Shown in pieces: positions 16,330 through 24,813 of a stretch of 26,288 bases of DNA. The stretch's first letter is position 1. Each line of letters begins with the position of its first letter. This DNA comes from Halanaerobiales bacterium. Its GTDB lineage: Bacteria; Bacillota_F; Halanaerobiia; DY22613. Below the pieces are notes generated by a model. It had not been told where the DNA came from. It saw nothing but the letters and a program-made list of their open reading frames with translations, and made no database searches. The translations under genes were made by a program, and so were the position numbers. Where the stretch lies: contig JAGMES010000055.1 of NCBI GenBank assembly GCA_023128035.1, forward strand, positions 1 through 26,288, written 5' to 3'.

Positions 16330-17097
16330 ATGAAAAGATTATTTTTCATTGGCAACATATTTCTTATTATTTTTACCGTGTTAATATTTGTAAATGTGGC
16401 TGTTATGGCTGACGAAGAACCAAAGGCCTACCAAAAACCCCTGGTAATGTTACATTTTGACGACAGTTACATAGGAGTTTATGAAAACGCATTCCCACTG
16501 ATGGAGGAACACGGTTATCAAGGAACGATTTATGTGCCGACTAACTTTATAGATCGCCCTGATCATACTCTATTGACACAACTAATCGAAATGGAAGAAG
16601 CAGGATGGGTGATTGGGTCTCATACTCGAACACACCCTGATCTGATGGAATTAGATGATGCTGCATTGTATGATGAAATTGTTGGATCACGTAATTTATT
16701 AATCAGCCGTAAATTGATTAACATCGATACTGCACATTTTTGTAGTCCAATGACAGTCTGGAACCCCATGGTAGAAACATTTGTTAAAACTCATTACATT
16801 TCTGGTCGGGGTAAAGAATTGGTTATCTTCGCTACAGAGAAACAACCAAAACAGCATGTACGAGTTGTTTTGAAAACTACATCTCTCAATGCTATTAAAC
16901 AGTGGATTTGGGACGCTCATCAGGACAATGCCTGGTTAATCTTAATATTTCACGAAGTCGCCGATGATGGTAATGAATATTTCTTTCCACCTGACAGATT
17001 TGCTAAAACATTAGATTTATTTGAAAAGTTTGGTTCTAGAATTGTAACTGTACAAGAAGCGGTTGAAGAGTGGATAGACGATAATAAAAATAAATAA
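16330..17097 (+). CDS. Secreted polysaccharide deacetylase (NodB/CE4-like)
   Basis: About 255 aa. It has an N-terminal signal peptide (MKR, a long hydrophobic core, VMA before Asp28), so it acts outside the cytoplasmic membrane. The NodB-type motifs are HFDDSY with Asp44-Asp45, the metal-binding SHTRTHP with His98 and His102, and the late LILIFHEV with His208. The middle motif (R-x-P-x-G in the classical family) is not clear: the site reads FCSPMTVWNP. The substrate may therefore differ from chitin or peptidoglycan N-acetyl groups. The start at 16330 is chosen because GGAGGT is 7 nt upstream and the signal peptide begins there; an upstream in-frame ATG at 16237 has no such signal. The gene is inserted as a plus-strand unit between mutS and the radical SAM gene. 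Confidence 0.8.
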   Translation: MKRLFFIGNIFLIIFTVLIFVNVAVMADEEPKAYQKPLVMLHFDDSYIGVYENAFPLMEEHGYQGTIYVPTNFIDRPDHTLLTQLIEMEEAGWVIGSHTRTHPDLMELDDAALYDEIVGSRNLLISRKLINIDTAHFCSPMTVWNPMVETFVKTHYISGRGKELVIFATEKQPKQHVRVVLKTTSLNAIKQWIWDAHQDNAWLILIFHEVADDGNEYFFPPDRFAKTLDLFEKFGSRIVTVQEAVEEWIDDNKNK

Positions 17098-17109
17098 AAT
17101 ATCTAAAAT

Positions 17110-17147
17110 AAAAAAAGACCGTGCCGATCAAATTAGCACGGTCTTTT
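17110..17147. terminator. Bidirectional terminator between deacetylase and radical SAM gene
   Basis: AAAAGACCGTGC (17113-17124) pairs with GCACGGTCTTTT (17136-17147), with an 11-nt loop. It has A-runs before and T-runs after, so it works for both convergent genes. Confidence 0.85.
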
Positions 17148-17168
17148 AGTCTTTACTTATATCATCAA

Positions 17169-18785
17169 TTAAAACATACAACTTTTTTTCAATCGTTCCA
17201 TCAATGCTTTTTTATCAACTTCATTCATTGGCCCATCGAATTTTTCTCTCAGGATAGCGTTAAACATTTTGACAAACTCAGTAAATTGTTCAACACTCAT
17301 TCCATGTCCCAACAGGTTAGGAATAATCCAAAAATCAAAGTTATACTGTTCAAGCCAGATAGAATTCTTTACAGATAAAAAGATTTTATCAATCCATTCA
17401 CTGGCCTGCTTGGAATTCATGGTGAAATGACTCCATTCAAAACTCTGACCAGTGATCTTATATTTATCTTTATACTGGAAAATTGGAGTAACTGGATCAC
17501 AATACCACATCTGTACCCGATAAAAAGTAGGTTTTGTTTCTTCAATAAAATCAATTGTCTGTTGAACTGTTTCATCTGTTTCACCAGGAAAACCTGCTAT
17601 AAATGAAGCAAAACTTAATATACCTGCTTCGTTTAATAAAGCAATTCCTTCTTTATACTTATGAATAGTTGCATGTTTGTTCATTTTTTCTAATACTTCT
17701 GGACTTCCTGATTCGATTCCTAAAAATACTCCTTTACAACCACTATCTTTCATTAGTTGAACTGTTTCTTCATCCATATGCTGACAGCGTAGATAAGAGA
17801 ACCAGTTAAAATCATACTCATTCCGAATCATCATTTTACAGATTTCTTTAAAACGATCAAGAGGTACATTAAATGTATCATCTATAAAAGCAATATTTTT
17901 AACTGTTCCAAGACTTTTAATGTAATTCAATTCTTTCTCAACTGTTTCAACAGATGTATATGTATAATTACCAGCTCTGATTGGGTAACCACAAAAAGCA
18001 CAGCTATATGCACACCCTCTAGCAGTTCGTAACTGAACTGTTCGCCCAATACGTGAAGAATCAAAGATACTCCAATCAATCACATTCTCATCTAAGTTAT
18101 TATCCTCAAACGAGGTTGATGTTGTAACGAAACCCTTACCTTTTTTATATGTTATGTTTTCAATATCATCAAAAGATTTTTTATTAATATAAGCATCAAC
18201 AATTCGATATAGAGCATATTCACCTTGTGAACTATTTACATAAAAATCTCCACCAATAGATTTCAATAAAAATTCTAAAGTAATCTCGTCATTTACAACG
18301 AATTGATTTCCAACAAATGGCCCACCAATGATTATCTTTGCTTTGGAGTTATGTTTCTTAATAAAAGAAATAATCTCAATTAAAGGCATCGGAGAGACAT
18401 AAAATGTAGTTGTAATCGCAATGGTTTTAACATCTTGTTTCAAAAGAGATGCTAATTTATCCTTTTCTAATTGAAATACATTGACATAACCTGTTTTAAA
18501 TCCCCGTTTTTCAAGGTAACTACTGAGGTATGCTACTGCTAAACTTAATGGTTCTGCGCAGTTTAAATTACTGTCCTTTCCAGTTACTCTTTTTCTAAAT
18601 TCATTTAATAATCCCACAGGCGGATATTTTTTATTTTCTAATTCAATGAAGTTTAGGTTTAAATCTTTGTATGCTCCAGAATTCTGGCCCATGCTTCGCA
18701 AAACTGCTTCATATTGATTAAAATCTGGTTCATTGTACCCAATTAATAGACAATCAATTGATCTATTTGTTTCTTTAGCTTGCAT
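17169..18785 (-). CDS. B12-binding-domain radical SAM enzyme, PhpK-like
   Basis: 538 aa. An N-terminal region of about 200 residues resembles the cobalamin-binding fold of class B radical SAM methyltransferases (around AIATTTFYVSPMPLIEII and IIIGGPFVGNQ). The classical D-x-H-x-x-G ligand motif is not seen, as in several relatives. The radical SAM core has CAYSCAFC with Cys258, Cys262 and Cys265, then FIDDTFNVP, GIESGSPEVLEKMNK and FIAGFPGET. From memory the overall layout (GYNEPDF and SMGQNSGAYKDL at the start, VQMWYCDPVTPI late) is close to PhpK, the P-methyltransferase of phosphinothricin/phosalacine biosynthesis. That is family resemblance, not a substrate call. No natural-product genes are nearby. 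It is a single gene with its own promoter; GGGGG lies 10 nt before the ATG. Confidence 0.75.
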   Translation of the reverse strand: MQAKETNRSIDCLLIGYNEPDFNQYEAVLRSMGQNSGAYKDLNLNFIELENKKYPPVGLLNEFRKRVTGKDSNLNCAEPLSLAVAYLSSYLEKRGFKTGYVNVFQLEKDKLASLLKQDVKTIAITTTFYVSPMPLIEIISFIKKHNSKAKIIIGGPFVGNQFVVNDEITLEFLLKSIGGDFYVNSSQGEYALYRIVDAYINKKSFDDIENITYKKGKGFVTTSTSFEDNNLDENVIDWSIFDSSRIGRTVQLRTARGCAYSCAFCGYPIRAGNYTYTSVETVEKELNYIKSLGTVKNIAFIDDTFNVPLDRFKEICKMMIRNEYDFNWFSYLRCQHMDEETVQLMKDSGCKGVFLGIESGSPEVLEKMNKHATIHKYKEGIALLNEAGILSFASFIAGFPGETDETVQQTIDFIEETKPTFYRVQMWYCDPVTPIFQYKDKYKITGQSFEWSHFTMNSKQASEWIDKIFLSVKNSIWLEQYNFDFWIIPNLLGHGMSVEQFTEFVKMFNAILREKFDGPMNEVDKKALMERLKKSCMF

Positions 18786-18898
18786 TCTACATTTTCCCCC
18801 TTTTCGTAATCATAAAGTTTAAATTTTGAGCACATCACACTATTATCCCTGTGGATACTCTTCAAGATCTCTTTTGTATTATTATATTTTCTATTATA

Positions 18899-18927
18899 AT
18901 TTTACCATTATAGCCAACTTTTTTCAA
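18899..18927 (-). promoter_or_regulatory. Putative promoter of the B12 radical SAM gene
   Basis: TTGAAA (18922-18927), 17 bp, TAAAAT (18899-18904) on the minus strand. The leader of about 105 nt is too short for a full cobalamin riboswitch, and no B12-box was noticed. Confidence 0.45.
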
Positions 18928-18953
18928 GTATTAATATCTATAAATTCTCAAAT

Positions 18954-18986
18954 AAAAAAAAACAAGCAACCCCGTCGGTCACTTGT
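18954..18986 (-). terminator. Terminator of miaB
   Basis: On the minus strand, ACAAGTGACC pairs with GGTTGCTTGT (two G-U pairs) around a 5-nt loop. It is followed by a run of at least eight T residues (A-run at 18954-18962). It starts about 10 nt after the miaB stop. Confidence 0.8.
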
Positions 18987-18996
18987 CTTATGCTTT

Positions 18997-20328
18997 TTAC
19001 ACAATTTCACCATAAAGATTCCAACTCTGCACCTTAGTAATCTTTACATTAATATACTTCCCAGTCAAATCCTCATCACCTTTTTCAAAGAGAACTATTT
19101 TATTAGTCCGAGTACGTCCTTGAAAACGCTGGGCATTACTTTTGCTCTCACCTCCAACGAGAACCTCAACAACTTGATCCTGAAATTTTTGATTTTGTTT
19201 TAAACTCTTTTTAGCCTGTAAATCCATCAATCTTTGTAATCTTTCTTTTTTCACTTCTTCTAAGACCTGTTCTTCATATTTAGCAGCAGGCGTCCCGGTA
19301 CGACGTGAATATAAGAAAGTATAGGCAGCATCAAATTCAATCATATCCATTATTTTCATTGTTTCATTGAAATCTTCTTCTGTTTCACCAGGGAAACCAA
19401 CAATAATGTCTGTGGAAATACTAGCATTTGGTACAGCATTTCTTATCTTTTTTACAAGATTTAAATATTGTTCCTGTGTATAACCCCGTTTCATCTGTTT
19501 CAAAATTCGATCTGAACCTGATTGAATTGGTAGATGAAAATGCTCACAAACTTTCTTACTCTCCTGAATTGTCTCAATTAACTTATCAGAAAAATCCCTT
19601 GGATGAGAAGTCATATATCGTATCCGCATTAATCCATCGATCTTATCCAGTTCTTTAAGCAAATCAGCAAAGTCAACTTTCTCCTCTTTAGAGTCTTTTC
19701 CATAAGAATTAACATTTTGTCCTAAGAGAGTAATTTCAGTCACTCCATCATCCACCAATCTGTTAACTTCAGCGATAATACTTTCCATAGAACGACTGCG
19801 CTCCCGACCACGAACATAAGGGACTATACAATATGTGCAGAAATTATTACAACCTAAGATAATTGAAACCCATGCTGAAAAAGCTGATTTACGTTCAGAT
19901 GGTAATTCGGGAATAAGTTCTCTCCCTTCATTCCAAACATCAATCACTCTACTTCTGTCTGCTTGTACTTTTGAAATTAGCTCACCTAAAGTATGAATAT
20001 TATGAGTTCCAAAGATTAAATCTACATGAGGATATTTCCTCTTTAATTCTTCAACCACATTTTCTTGCTGCATCATACAACCTGCTATTCCAATAATCAT
20101 CTCTGGATTTTTACGTTTAATTGATTTTAATTCTCCAACTTTACCATACACCTTTAACTCAGCATTTTCTCGAATACAACATGTATTAAGAAGAACGATA
20201 TCTGCATTTGCATAATTATCATTATATGTATAACCTAGCTCACGCAATTGTCCTGCTAATCTTTCAGAATCATGCTCATTCATCTGGCAGCCATATGTAA
20301 TAATATGATAAGTACCCTTCGTTGTCAT
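18997..20328 (-). CDS. miaB: tRNA-2-methylthio-N6-dimethylallyladenosine synthase MiaB
   Basis: 443 aa. It adds a methylthio group at C2 of i6A37, the nucleoside made by MiaA. The N-terminal UPF0004/MTTase domain has its three cluster Cys in TYGCQMNEHDSE, LNTCCIRE and AGCMMQQ. The radical SAM core has CNNFCTYC with Cys160, Cys164 and Cys167. Then follow GQNVNSYG, FHLPIQSGSD and DIIVGFPGETEEDF, and a C-terminal TRAM RNA-binding domain (QDQVVEVLVGG to the end). The EHDSE segment fits MiaB rather than MtaB or RimO. The ATG at 20328 has GGGAGG 8 nt upstream. It has its own promoter and terminator. In many Firmicutes miaB sits directly beside mutS; here two unrelated genes separate them. Confidence 0.94.
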   Translation of the reverse strand: MTTKGTYHIITYGCQMNEHDSERLAGQLRELGYTYNDNYANADIVLLNTCCIRENAELKVYGKVGELKSIKRKNPEMIIGIAGCMMQQENVVEELKRKYPHVDLIFGTHNIHTLGELISKVQADRSRVIDVWNEGRELIPELPSERKSAFSAWVSIILGCNNFCTYCIVPYVRGRERSRSMESIIAEVNRLVDDGVTEITLLGQNVNSYGKDSKEEKVDFADLLKELDKIDGLMRIRYMTSHPRDFSDKLIETIQESKKVCEHFHLPIQSGSDRILKQMKRGYTQEQYLNLVKKIRNAVPNASISTDIIVGFPGETEEDFNETMKIMDMIEFDAAYTFLYSRRTGTPAAKYEEQVLEEVKKERLQRLMDLQAKKSLKQNQKFQDQVVEVLVGGESKSNAQRFQGRTRTNKIVLFEKGDEDLTGKYINVKITKVQSWNLYGEIV

Positions 20329-20416
20329 AAAAATTGCCTCCCTAAAAATTTGCTTTTCTTAGTTTACCCTTTTCCAAAAAATGAAATTCAATATCATTTA
20401 TCAGTAGTCATTTTTT

Positions 20417-20445
20417 ATTGTACAACAAAATCAAAAAAAAGACAA
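20417..20445 (-). promoter_or_regulatory. Sigma-A promoter of miaB
   Basis: TTGTCT (20440-20445), 17 bp containing a T-tract, TACAAT (20417-20422) on the minus strand. It lies about 90 nt upstream of the miaB start. Confidence 0.6.
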
Positions 20446-20473
20446 TCTTATACTCAAAATTCTTTCAATTATA

Positions 20474-20511
20474 ACAAGAATAAGCGACTCTTAAAGTCGC
20501 CTATTCTTGTT
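20474..20511. terminator. Terminator after the ABC-import operon
   Basis: AACAAGAATA and GCGACT pair with AGTCGC and TATTCTTGTT, giving a stem of about 16 bp with single mismatches. The plus-strand side has five T residues; the minus side a weaker TTATAATT. It lies 12 nt past the stop of the last ABC-operon gene on the minus strand. Confidence 0.75.
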
Positions 20512-20522
20512 TTTAAAAATCA

Positions 20523-20906
20523 TCAATTTTTCTCTTTTATAATCCATTCTTTTGCCTCATTAATCATTGCAGGAATATTAATGGTTACTTTTACTTCACT
20601 TGGTTTTAACCTAAACTTCATCTCATATTTCTTTCCCGTCAACTCTTTTCCGTCAATCTCTTCCACAACAACTTTATGCCCTAAACCTGGGATTTTTGCC
20701 ACTTTTCTCTTGCCTTTTTTCACATCGCCTACTTCATCTCCATCAATCCATACCCGATAAGTAGTCGTAGCACTATAAGTAATATCTGCAATCGTAAAAT
20801 CTTTGTTATCTACATATATTTTATGCTCTTTGCCAATGGAATAAAGGAAAACCCCGAAAATGATCAGTAAAACAACTAGACTAATTCTGATTATTTTTCT
20901 TTTCAA
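20523..20906 (-). CDS. Small membrane-anchored protein of the ABC operon
   Basis: 127 aa with one N-terminal transmembrane segment (about residues 6-25). A predicted beta-rich extracytoplasmic part follows (VDNKDFTIADITYSATTTYRVWIDG, given here only as a region around residues 32-56), then a Lys-rich middle and a charged C-terminus. The position after the two permeases and a 4-nt overlap with the permease stop (TTG start at 20906) imply translational coupling and a role with the transporter, for example as an accessory or assembly subunit. The Tyr-Arg-Val-x-Ile-Asp-Gly pattern recalls PEGA-like surface domains. I have a vague recollection of a DUF6672 protein in such operons; this needs checking. 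The function is unknown. Confidence 0.7.
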   Translation of the reverse strand: MKRKIIRISLVVLLIIFGVFLYSIGKEHKIYVDNKDFTIADITYSATTTYRVWIDGDEVGDVKKGKRKVAKIPGLGHKVVVEEIDGKELTGKKYEMKFRLKPSEVKVTINIPAMINEAKEWIIKEKN

Positions 20907-22072
20907 GATTTATTCCCCCCAATCGAGTTGCCTTGGCTCTGAGCTGTTTTTAAAGCATTTCTATGTGACGCTTGAGCTAATCGACGTGTATTCTCTTTTT
21001 CAACATGTTTCTTCCAGGCATATAATGCTAGAGAAATTGCGATAATTCCATAGGAAACAAATACTCTAAAGTGTTCACCTAATTGTGCCTCGCCAATCAA
21101 TTCCTTTCCAGCCCGTGGTGATACTATAAATACTAGATGGAACAGTGTCGTTCCAATAAAAACATTAGGAATCGTAGCTTTTGCAACAGATGCTCCACCT
21201 ATTAACAAGGCAGCAATTGCAAATGTTCCAATCTGCTCATGACTATTATAGGTATTCACCGTTCCAATATTTTGAAGGAAAATAATCTGCCCATAACAGG
21301 CTAGAATCGTAGAGATCACTATAGAAATTATTCTTGTTCGCTCAACGTTGATACCTGAATCCCTGGCTACATTCATATCCTGGCCTACTGTACGCATATC
21401 CTGACCAAGTTTTGTCTTTCTAAACCAGACAATGAATACACATAATGCAGCGATTACTAAAAAATTTGCAACAGGTATAGATATACCCCATAGTTTAAAT
21501 GATAAGAAGTTATTTAAAACCTGTCTGATTCCCGCAAGATTTATGGCATTTCTAATTCCATATCCTCTTGGTAAAACTATTGCAGGATTTGAAACAGGAA
21601 TTATATTTCCCATTCCATACAATACTACTAATTGATACACACCATTCATGAAGAATCCGAGCATAAGCCCTGTAACCATTTCTCTACCTTTCGCTCGGTT
21701 CAAAACGATTCCTGCAAAATAACCCAATAAAATTGCTATTGGTGTAGAAATCAACATTGCTAACATCAAACCTGGCATTCCTACTATACTCCAATTTGTG
21801 ATGAAAATTAATCCTAATTGTCCCGCCATTGCTCCAAGAACTATACCAAAATTCATTCCCATACCTGCAATAACAGGTATAAGAAGTGCAAGAACAGTAA
21901 AAGAATTCCTTGAAAGGCGAGTTACCATCTCATTAATAAGATAATTATTCGAAAATCCAGATAATGGTATCGCAAATATCAAAAAGACAATAAACATTAT
22001 AGGTACAGCATTATTGATCAAAAACCTACCAACTGGGTTCATCGTATTTATTAGATTCTGTTCTTTTTTCAT
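20903..22072 (-). CDS. ABC transporter permease 2 (RbsC/BPD_transp_2-like)
   Basis: 389 aa with about 9-10 hydrophobic segments. It carries the permease signature region AALLIGGASVAKATIPNV near the C-terminal third, typical of the branched-chain amino acid/ribose/nucleoside permease fold. It starts with an ATGA overlap with the preceding permease stop (22069-22072). A basic, Gln/Ser-rich tail of about 30 residues ends the protein. With permease 1 it should form a heterodimeric membrane channel in the cytoplasmic membrane. The substrate is unknown. Confidence 0.88.
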   Translation of the reverse strand: MKKEQNLINTMNPVGRFLINNAVPIMFIVFLIFAIPLSGFSNNYLINEMVTRLSRNSFTVLALLIPVIAGMGMNFGIVLGAMAGQLGLIFITNWSIVGMPGLMLAMLISTPIAILLGYFAGIVLNRAKGREMVTGLMLGFFMNGVYQLVVLYGMGNIIPVSNPAIVLPRGYGIRNAINLAGIRQVLNNFLSFKLWGISIPVANFLVIAALCVFIVWFRKTKLGQDMRTVGQDMNVARDSGINVERTRIISIVISTILACYGQIIFLQNIGTVNTYNSHEQIGTFAIAALLIGGASVAKATIPNVFIGTTLFHLVFIVSPRAGKELIGEAQLGEHFRVFVSYGIIAISLALYAWKKHVEKENTRRLAQASHRNALKTAQSQGNSIGGNKS

Positions 22073-23115
22073 GTTCTCACCTTCACTCTTCTTGTTAAAG
22101 CATATACTATCATACCATTAGAAACAATGATTCTAATGGTTTCTGACATATCACTCTTTATCACATTATTGATAATAGATGGAGCCATCGTTAAAATTCC
22201 CTGGAAGAGAAATACTCCAATAAGCACGTTTCTTATTGAGACCTTTCCAACTGAGGCTCCGCCAAGTAATATGGCTGCAACCGCTGGAAATGCCATATAA
22301 AAAGGAGCTAAATAAAGTTGGATAAATCCAAAGCTCTGTTGATAAACAATAATTCCAATTCCAGAAATTATAGTAGATAAAATTACTGAAATAATACGCA
22401 TTTTATTTACATTAATTCCGGAAGATTTTGCAAATTTAGGGTTTGAACCTGCTGCAATCATAGACATTCCGGTCTTTGTTTTGAAAAATGCCCAAACTAA
22501 AAAACATAATAATCCGAAAAACAATATTGTACCAGTTGGAATCGTCAAATGATCGCCAATTTTTATTTGCAAAAAATCATTCAATACGTGAAACCAATAT
22601 CTTTCAACACTGATTGTTGTCCTTAAACCTGAACCCCCGTATGCCCAAATCATACTTTTACTTTTAAATGGAAGAATCAGCCACATTATACACATAAAAG
22701 CAACGGATGAGAATCCTACATATGTTGCAACAACCATCTCATCACCTTTAACACGATTCAGAAGGAATCCATATAACATACCAAAAATAATTGCAAAAAA
22801 GATGGCTATTCCTATAGCTGTAAATAGTCCCAAAAAGCCTGTAGAATTCAACTCTATGCTACAAACTGCACCAAGCAATCCCGATATTACTCCTAATTGT
22901 AAACCAAAATTTAATCCACAGCCTGATTTTATCATCGGAACCAATGATAAGACTAAAACTCCATTCATGCCAAACCTGATTATTGTATCATGAAAAGAGG
23001 TATCTAAACGAATTCCCACAAAAGGTGCTAATACGAAAAGCATAAGTAAAAATAGACCTATAATCACTCGCGGTAAACCAACATTTTCAACAAATTTTTG
23101 GATTCGTTTACTCAT
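22069..23115 (-). CDS. ABC transporter permease 1 (RbsC/BPD_transp_2-like)
   Basis: About 348 aa, polytopic, with the same family signature (AAILLGGASVGKVSIRNV) as the following permease. The two are distant paralogs forming the two halves of the channel. I place the start at ATG 23115: AAGGTGG lies 6 nt upstream, while the frame's upstream TTG (23121) is poorly placed. The start overlaps the end of the ATPase gene by 8 nt, so translation is coupled. Confidence 0.88.
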   Translation of the reverse strand: MSKRIQKFVENVGLPRVIIGLFLLMLFVLAPFVGIRLDTSFHDTIIRFGMNGVLVLSLVPMIKSGCGLNFGLQLGVISGLLGAVCSIELNSTGFLGLFTAIGIAIFFAIIFGMLYGFLLNRVKGDEMVVATYVGFSSVAFMCIMWLILPFKSKSMIWAYGGSGLRTTISVERYWFHVLNDFLQIKIGDHLTIPTGTILFFGLLCFLVWAFFKTKTGMSMIAAGSNPKFAKSSGINVNKMRIISVILSTIISGIGIIVYQQSFGFIQLYLAPFYMAFPAVAAILLGGASVGKVSIRNVLIGVFLFQGILTMAPSIINNVIKSDMSETIRIIVSNGMIVYALTRRVKVRT

Positions 23116-24724
23116 TTGCAACCACCTTCTTTGTTTCAGATGTTTTTCCTAACATAAGTAATCCAAATTCAACCGGTTCCGCAGTTGGAGGCAAGATTCC
23201 AACGATTTTACCTTCATTCACAATTGCAATCCTGTCAGATATTGATCGGAGTTCTTCAAGCTCAGATGATGTTATAATAATTGTAGTACCGTATTCCTCA
23301 TTATAACGTCGCAAAGTTTCTAATACTAAACTCTTTGCACCAACATCAATACCGCGAGTAGGTTCCGAAACGAACATTATTTCAGGTTTTAAAACAAAAG
23401 CTTTTGCCATACAAACCTTTTGCTGATTTCCTCCAGAGAGTTCACGAACTAATTGTTTTTCATCTACACATTTGATTTTTAAAGTTTCAATATATTCTTT
23501 TGAAACTTCTGTGAGAGCTTTATCATCACACCATTTAATTAATCCACCGAGTAAAGGCTTAATAAAATCTTCTTTCACTTGCATTGCTGTAAAGACTATA
23601 TTCCAACTTAAAGGTTGATCTAGAAGTAGTCCAACACCTCTTCGATCTTCGGAAACAAAGGCCATTCCTTGTTTTAATACACTCTTTGAATTATTCAACT
23701 CGATTGGATTACCATTAAAAATTACTTTACCTTGTGCTGGATATAGCCCCATAATACCATTTGCAATTCCTAGCTTGCCTTGACCAGTAAGTCCACCGAT
23801 TCCAAAAATTTCACCTTTCTTTATCTCTACCGAAATACCATTTACCTGTTCACCAGGCATATCTACCCACAAGTCATTTACTTCTAATATGACTTCTTCA
23901 ATTTTTCTCGCTTTATTCGCCTTTAAAATATTCGCAGCCAAATCTCTTCCAACCATCAATTCAGCAATCTCGTTCGGATTTGTCTGGGGAGGAGTTAATT
24001 CTTTTTGAATTTCCCCATCTCTCAAGACAACAATTTTGTCACAACAATCCATTATCTCTTGCAAACGATGAGATATAAAGATAACTGACATTCCTTTATC
24101 AGCTAGTTTTCTAATTGCTTTCAAAACAATATCAGCCTCTGACTCTGTTAGAACAGCTGTTGGTTCATCTAGAACTAATAATTTTGTTGTTTTTCTATCA
24201 ATTTCCCGGGCAATTTCAGTAAACTGTCTGTGCCCTACTGGCATTTCATTTACTAACATTTCTGAATGTAGATCTACTTCTAAAGTCTCAATTGCTTTCA
24301 TAGCACGCTGTTTCATTTCCACTCGGTCAAGCACATTGAGACCGTCACCAAATACCTCCGATAAGTAATTATATTTGCTCGGTTCTCTATTCAAAAGAAT
24401 ATTCTCAGTCGCGGTAAATCCAGGAATCAAAACAAATTCTTGATGAACCATTCCTATTCCTGCTTCCAATGCTTCAAATGGAGAAGCAAAATTAACTTCT
24501 GCTCCATCAAAAATAATCTTTCCACCAAAACCACCTGTTTCGTGGATGACAGAAAGTCCAAAAAGAATGTTCATCAGTGTTGATTTACCAGCTCCGTTTT
24601 CTCCTACAAGACCAATAATCTCGCCCGGTTTTATTGTAAGATTCACATTATGAAGGACTTTATTACCATAAAAATCTTTACTGATATTCTCCATTTTTAA
24701 TAAATATTTTTCATTATCATTCAT
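23108..24724 (-). CDS. Sugar/nucleoside-type ABC transporter ATP-binding protein (two NBDs)
   Basis: 538 aa with two fused nucleotide-binding domains, as in RbsA/MglA/YufO. NBD1 has a normal Walker A (GENGAGKST, 41-49) and Walker B (LLVLDEPTAVLTE), but a divergent signature (MPVGHRQFTE instead of LSGGQ-like). NBD2 has a good signature (LSGGNQQKV) but a degenerate Walker A (GGLTGQGKLG, with Leu where Ser/Thr is expected) and FVSEPTRGID, where Ser replaces the usual Walker B Asp. Only one composite ATP site probably hydrolyses, a known pattern in this subfamily. It provides energy for the two downstream permeases. The ATG at 24724 is preceded by GAGGGTGATC. It is separated from the binding-protein gene by a strong terminator. 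Confidence 0.9.
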   Translation of the reverse strand: MNDNEKYLLKMENISKDFYGNKVLHNVNLTIKPGEIIGLVGENGAGKSTLMNILFGLSVIHETGGFGGKIIFDGAEVNFASPFEALEAGIGMVHQEFVLIPGFTATENILLNREPSKYNYLSEVFGDGLNVLDRVEMKQRAMKAIETLEVDLHSEMLVNEMPVGHRQFTEIAREIDRKTTKLLVLDEPTAVLTESEADIVLKAIRKLADKGMSVIFISHRLQEIMDCCDKIVVLRDGEIQKELTPPQTNPNEIAELMVGRDLAANILKANKARKIEEVILEVNDLWVDMPGEQVNGISVEIKKGEIFGIGGLTGQGKLGIANGIMGLYPAQGKVIFNGNPIELNNSKSVLKQGMAFVSEDRRGVGLLLDQPLSWNIVFTAMQVKEDFIKPLLGGLIKWCDDKALTEVSKEYIETLKIKCVDEKQLVRELSGGNQQKVCMAKAFVLKPEIMFVSEPTRGIDVGAKSLVLETLRRYNEEYGTTIIITSSELEELRSISDRIAIVNEGKIVGILPPTAEPVEFGLLMLGKTSETKKVVANE

Positions 24725-24753
24725 TTGATCACCCTCAATCTTAATAAACGCTT

Positions 24754-24784
24754 AAAAATGGGGGAGGCAAATTTACCTCCCCCC
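24754..24784 (-). terminator. Intra-operon terminator between binding protein and ATPase
   Basis: On the minus strand, GGGGGAGG pairs with CCTCCCCC around an 8-nt loop, followed by ATTTTTAAG. This very stable GC-rich stem lies 30 nt after the DUF3798 stop. It probably lets part of the polymerase through, giving more binding protein than transporter. Confidence 0.8.
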
Positions 24785-24813
24785 TATTAATGCCGATGTA
24801 ATAACTATGTAGA

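Noticed and set aside
18786..18960. Cobalamin riboswitch upstream of the B12 radical SAM gene
   Set aside because: The leader is only about 105 nt and no B12-box or matching stems were visible.
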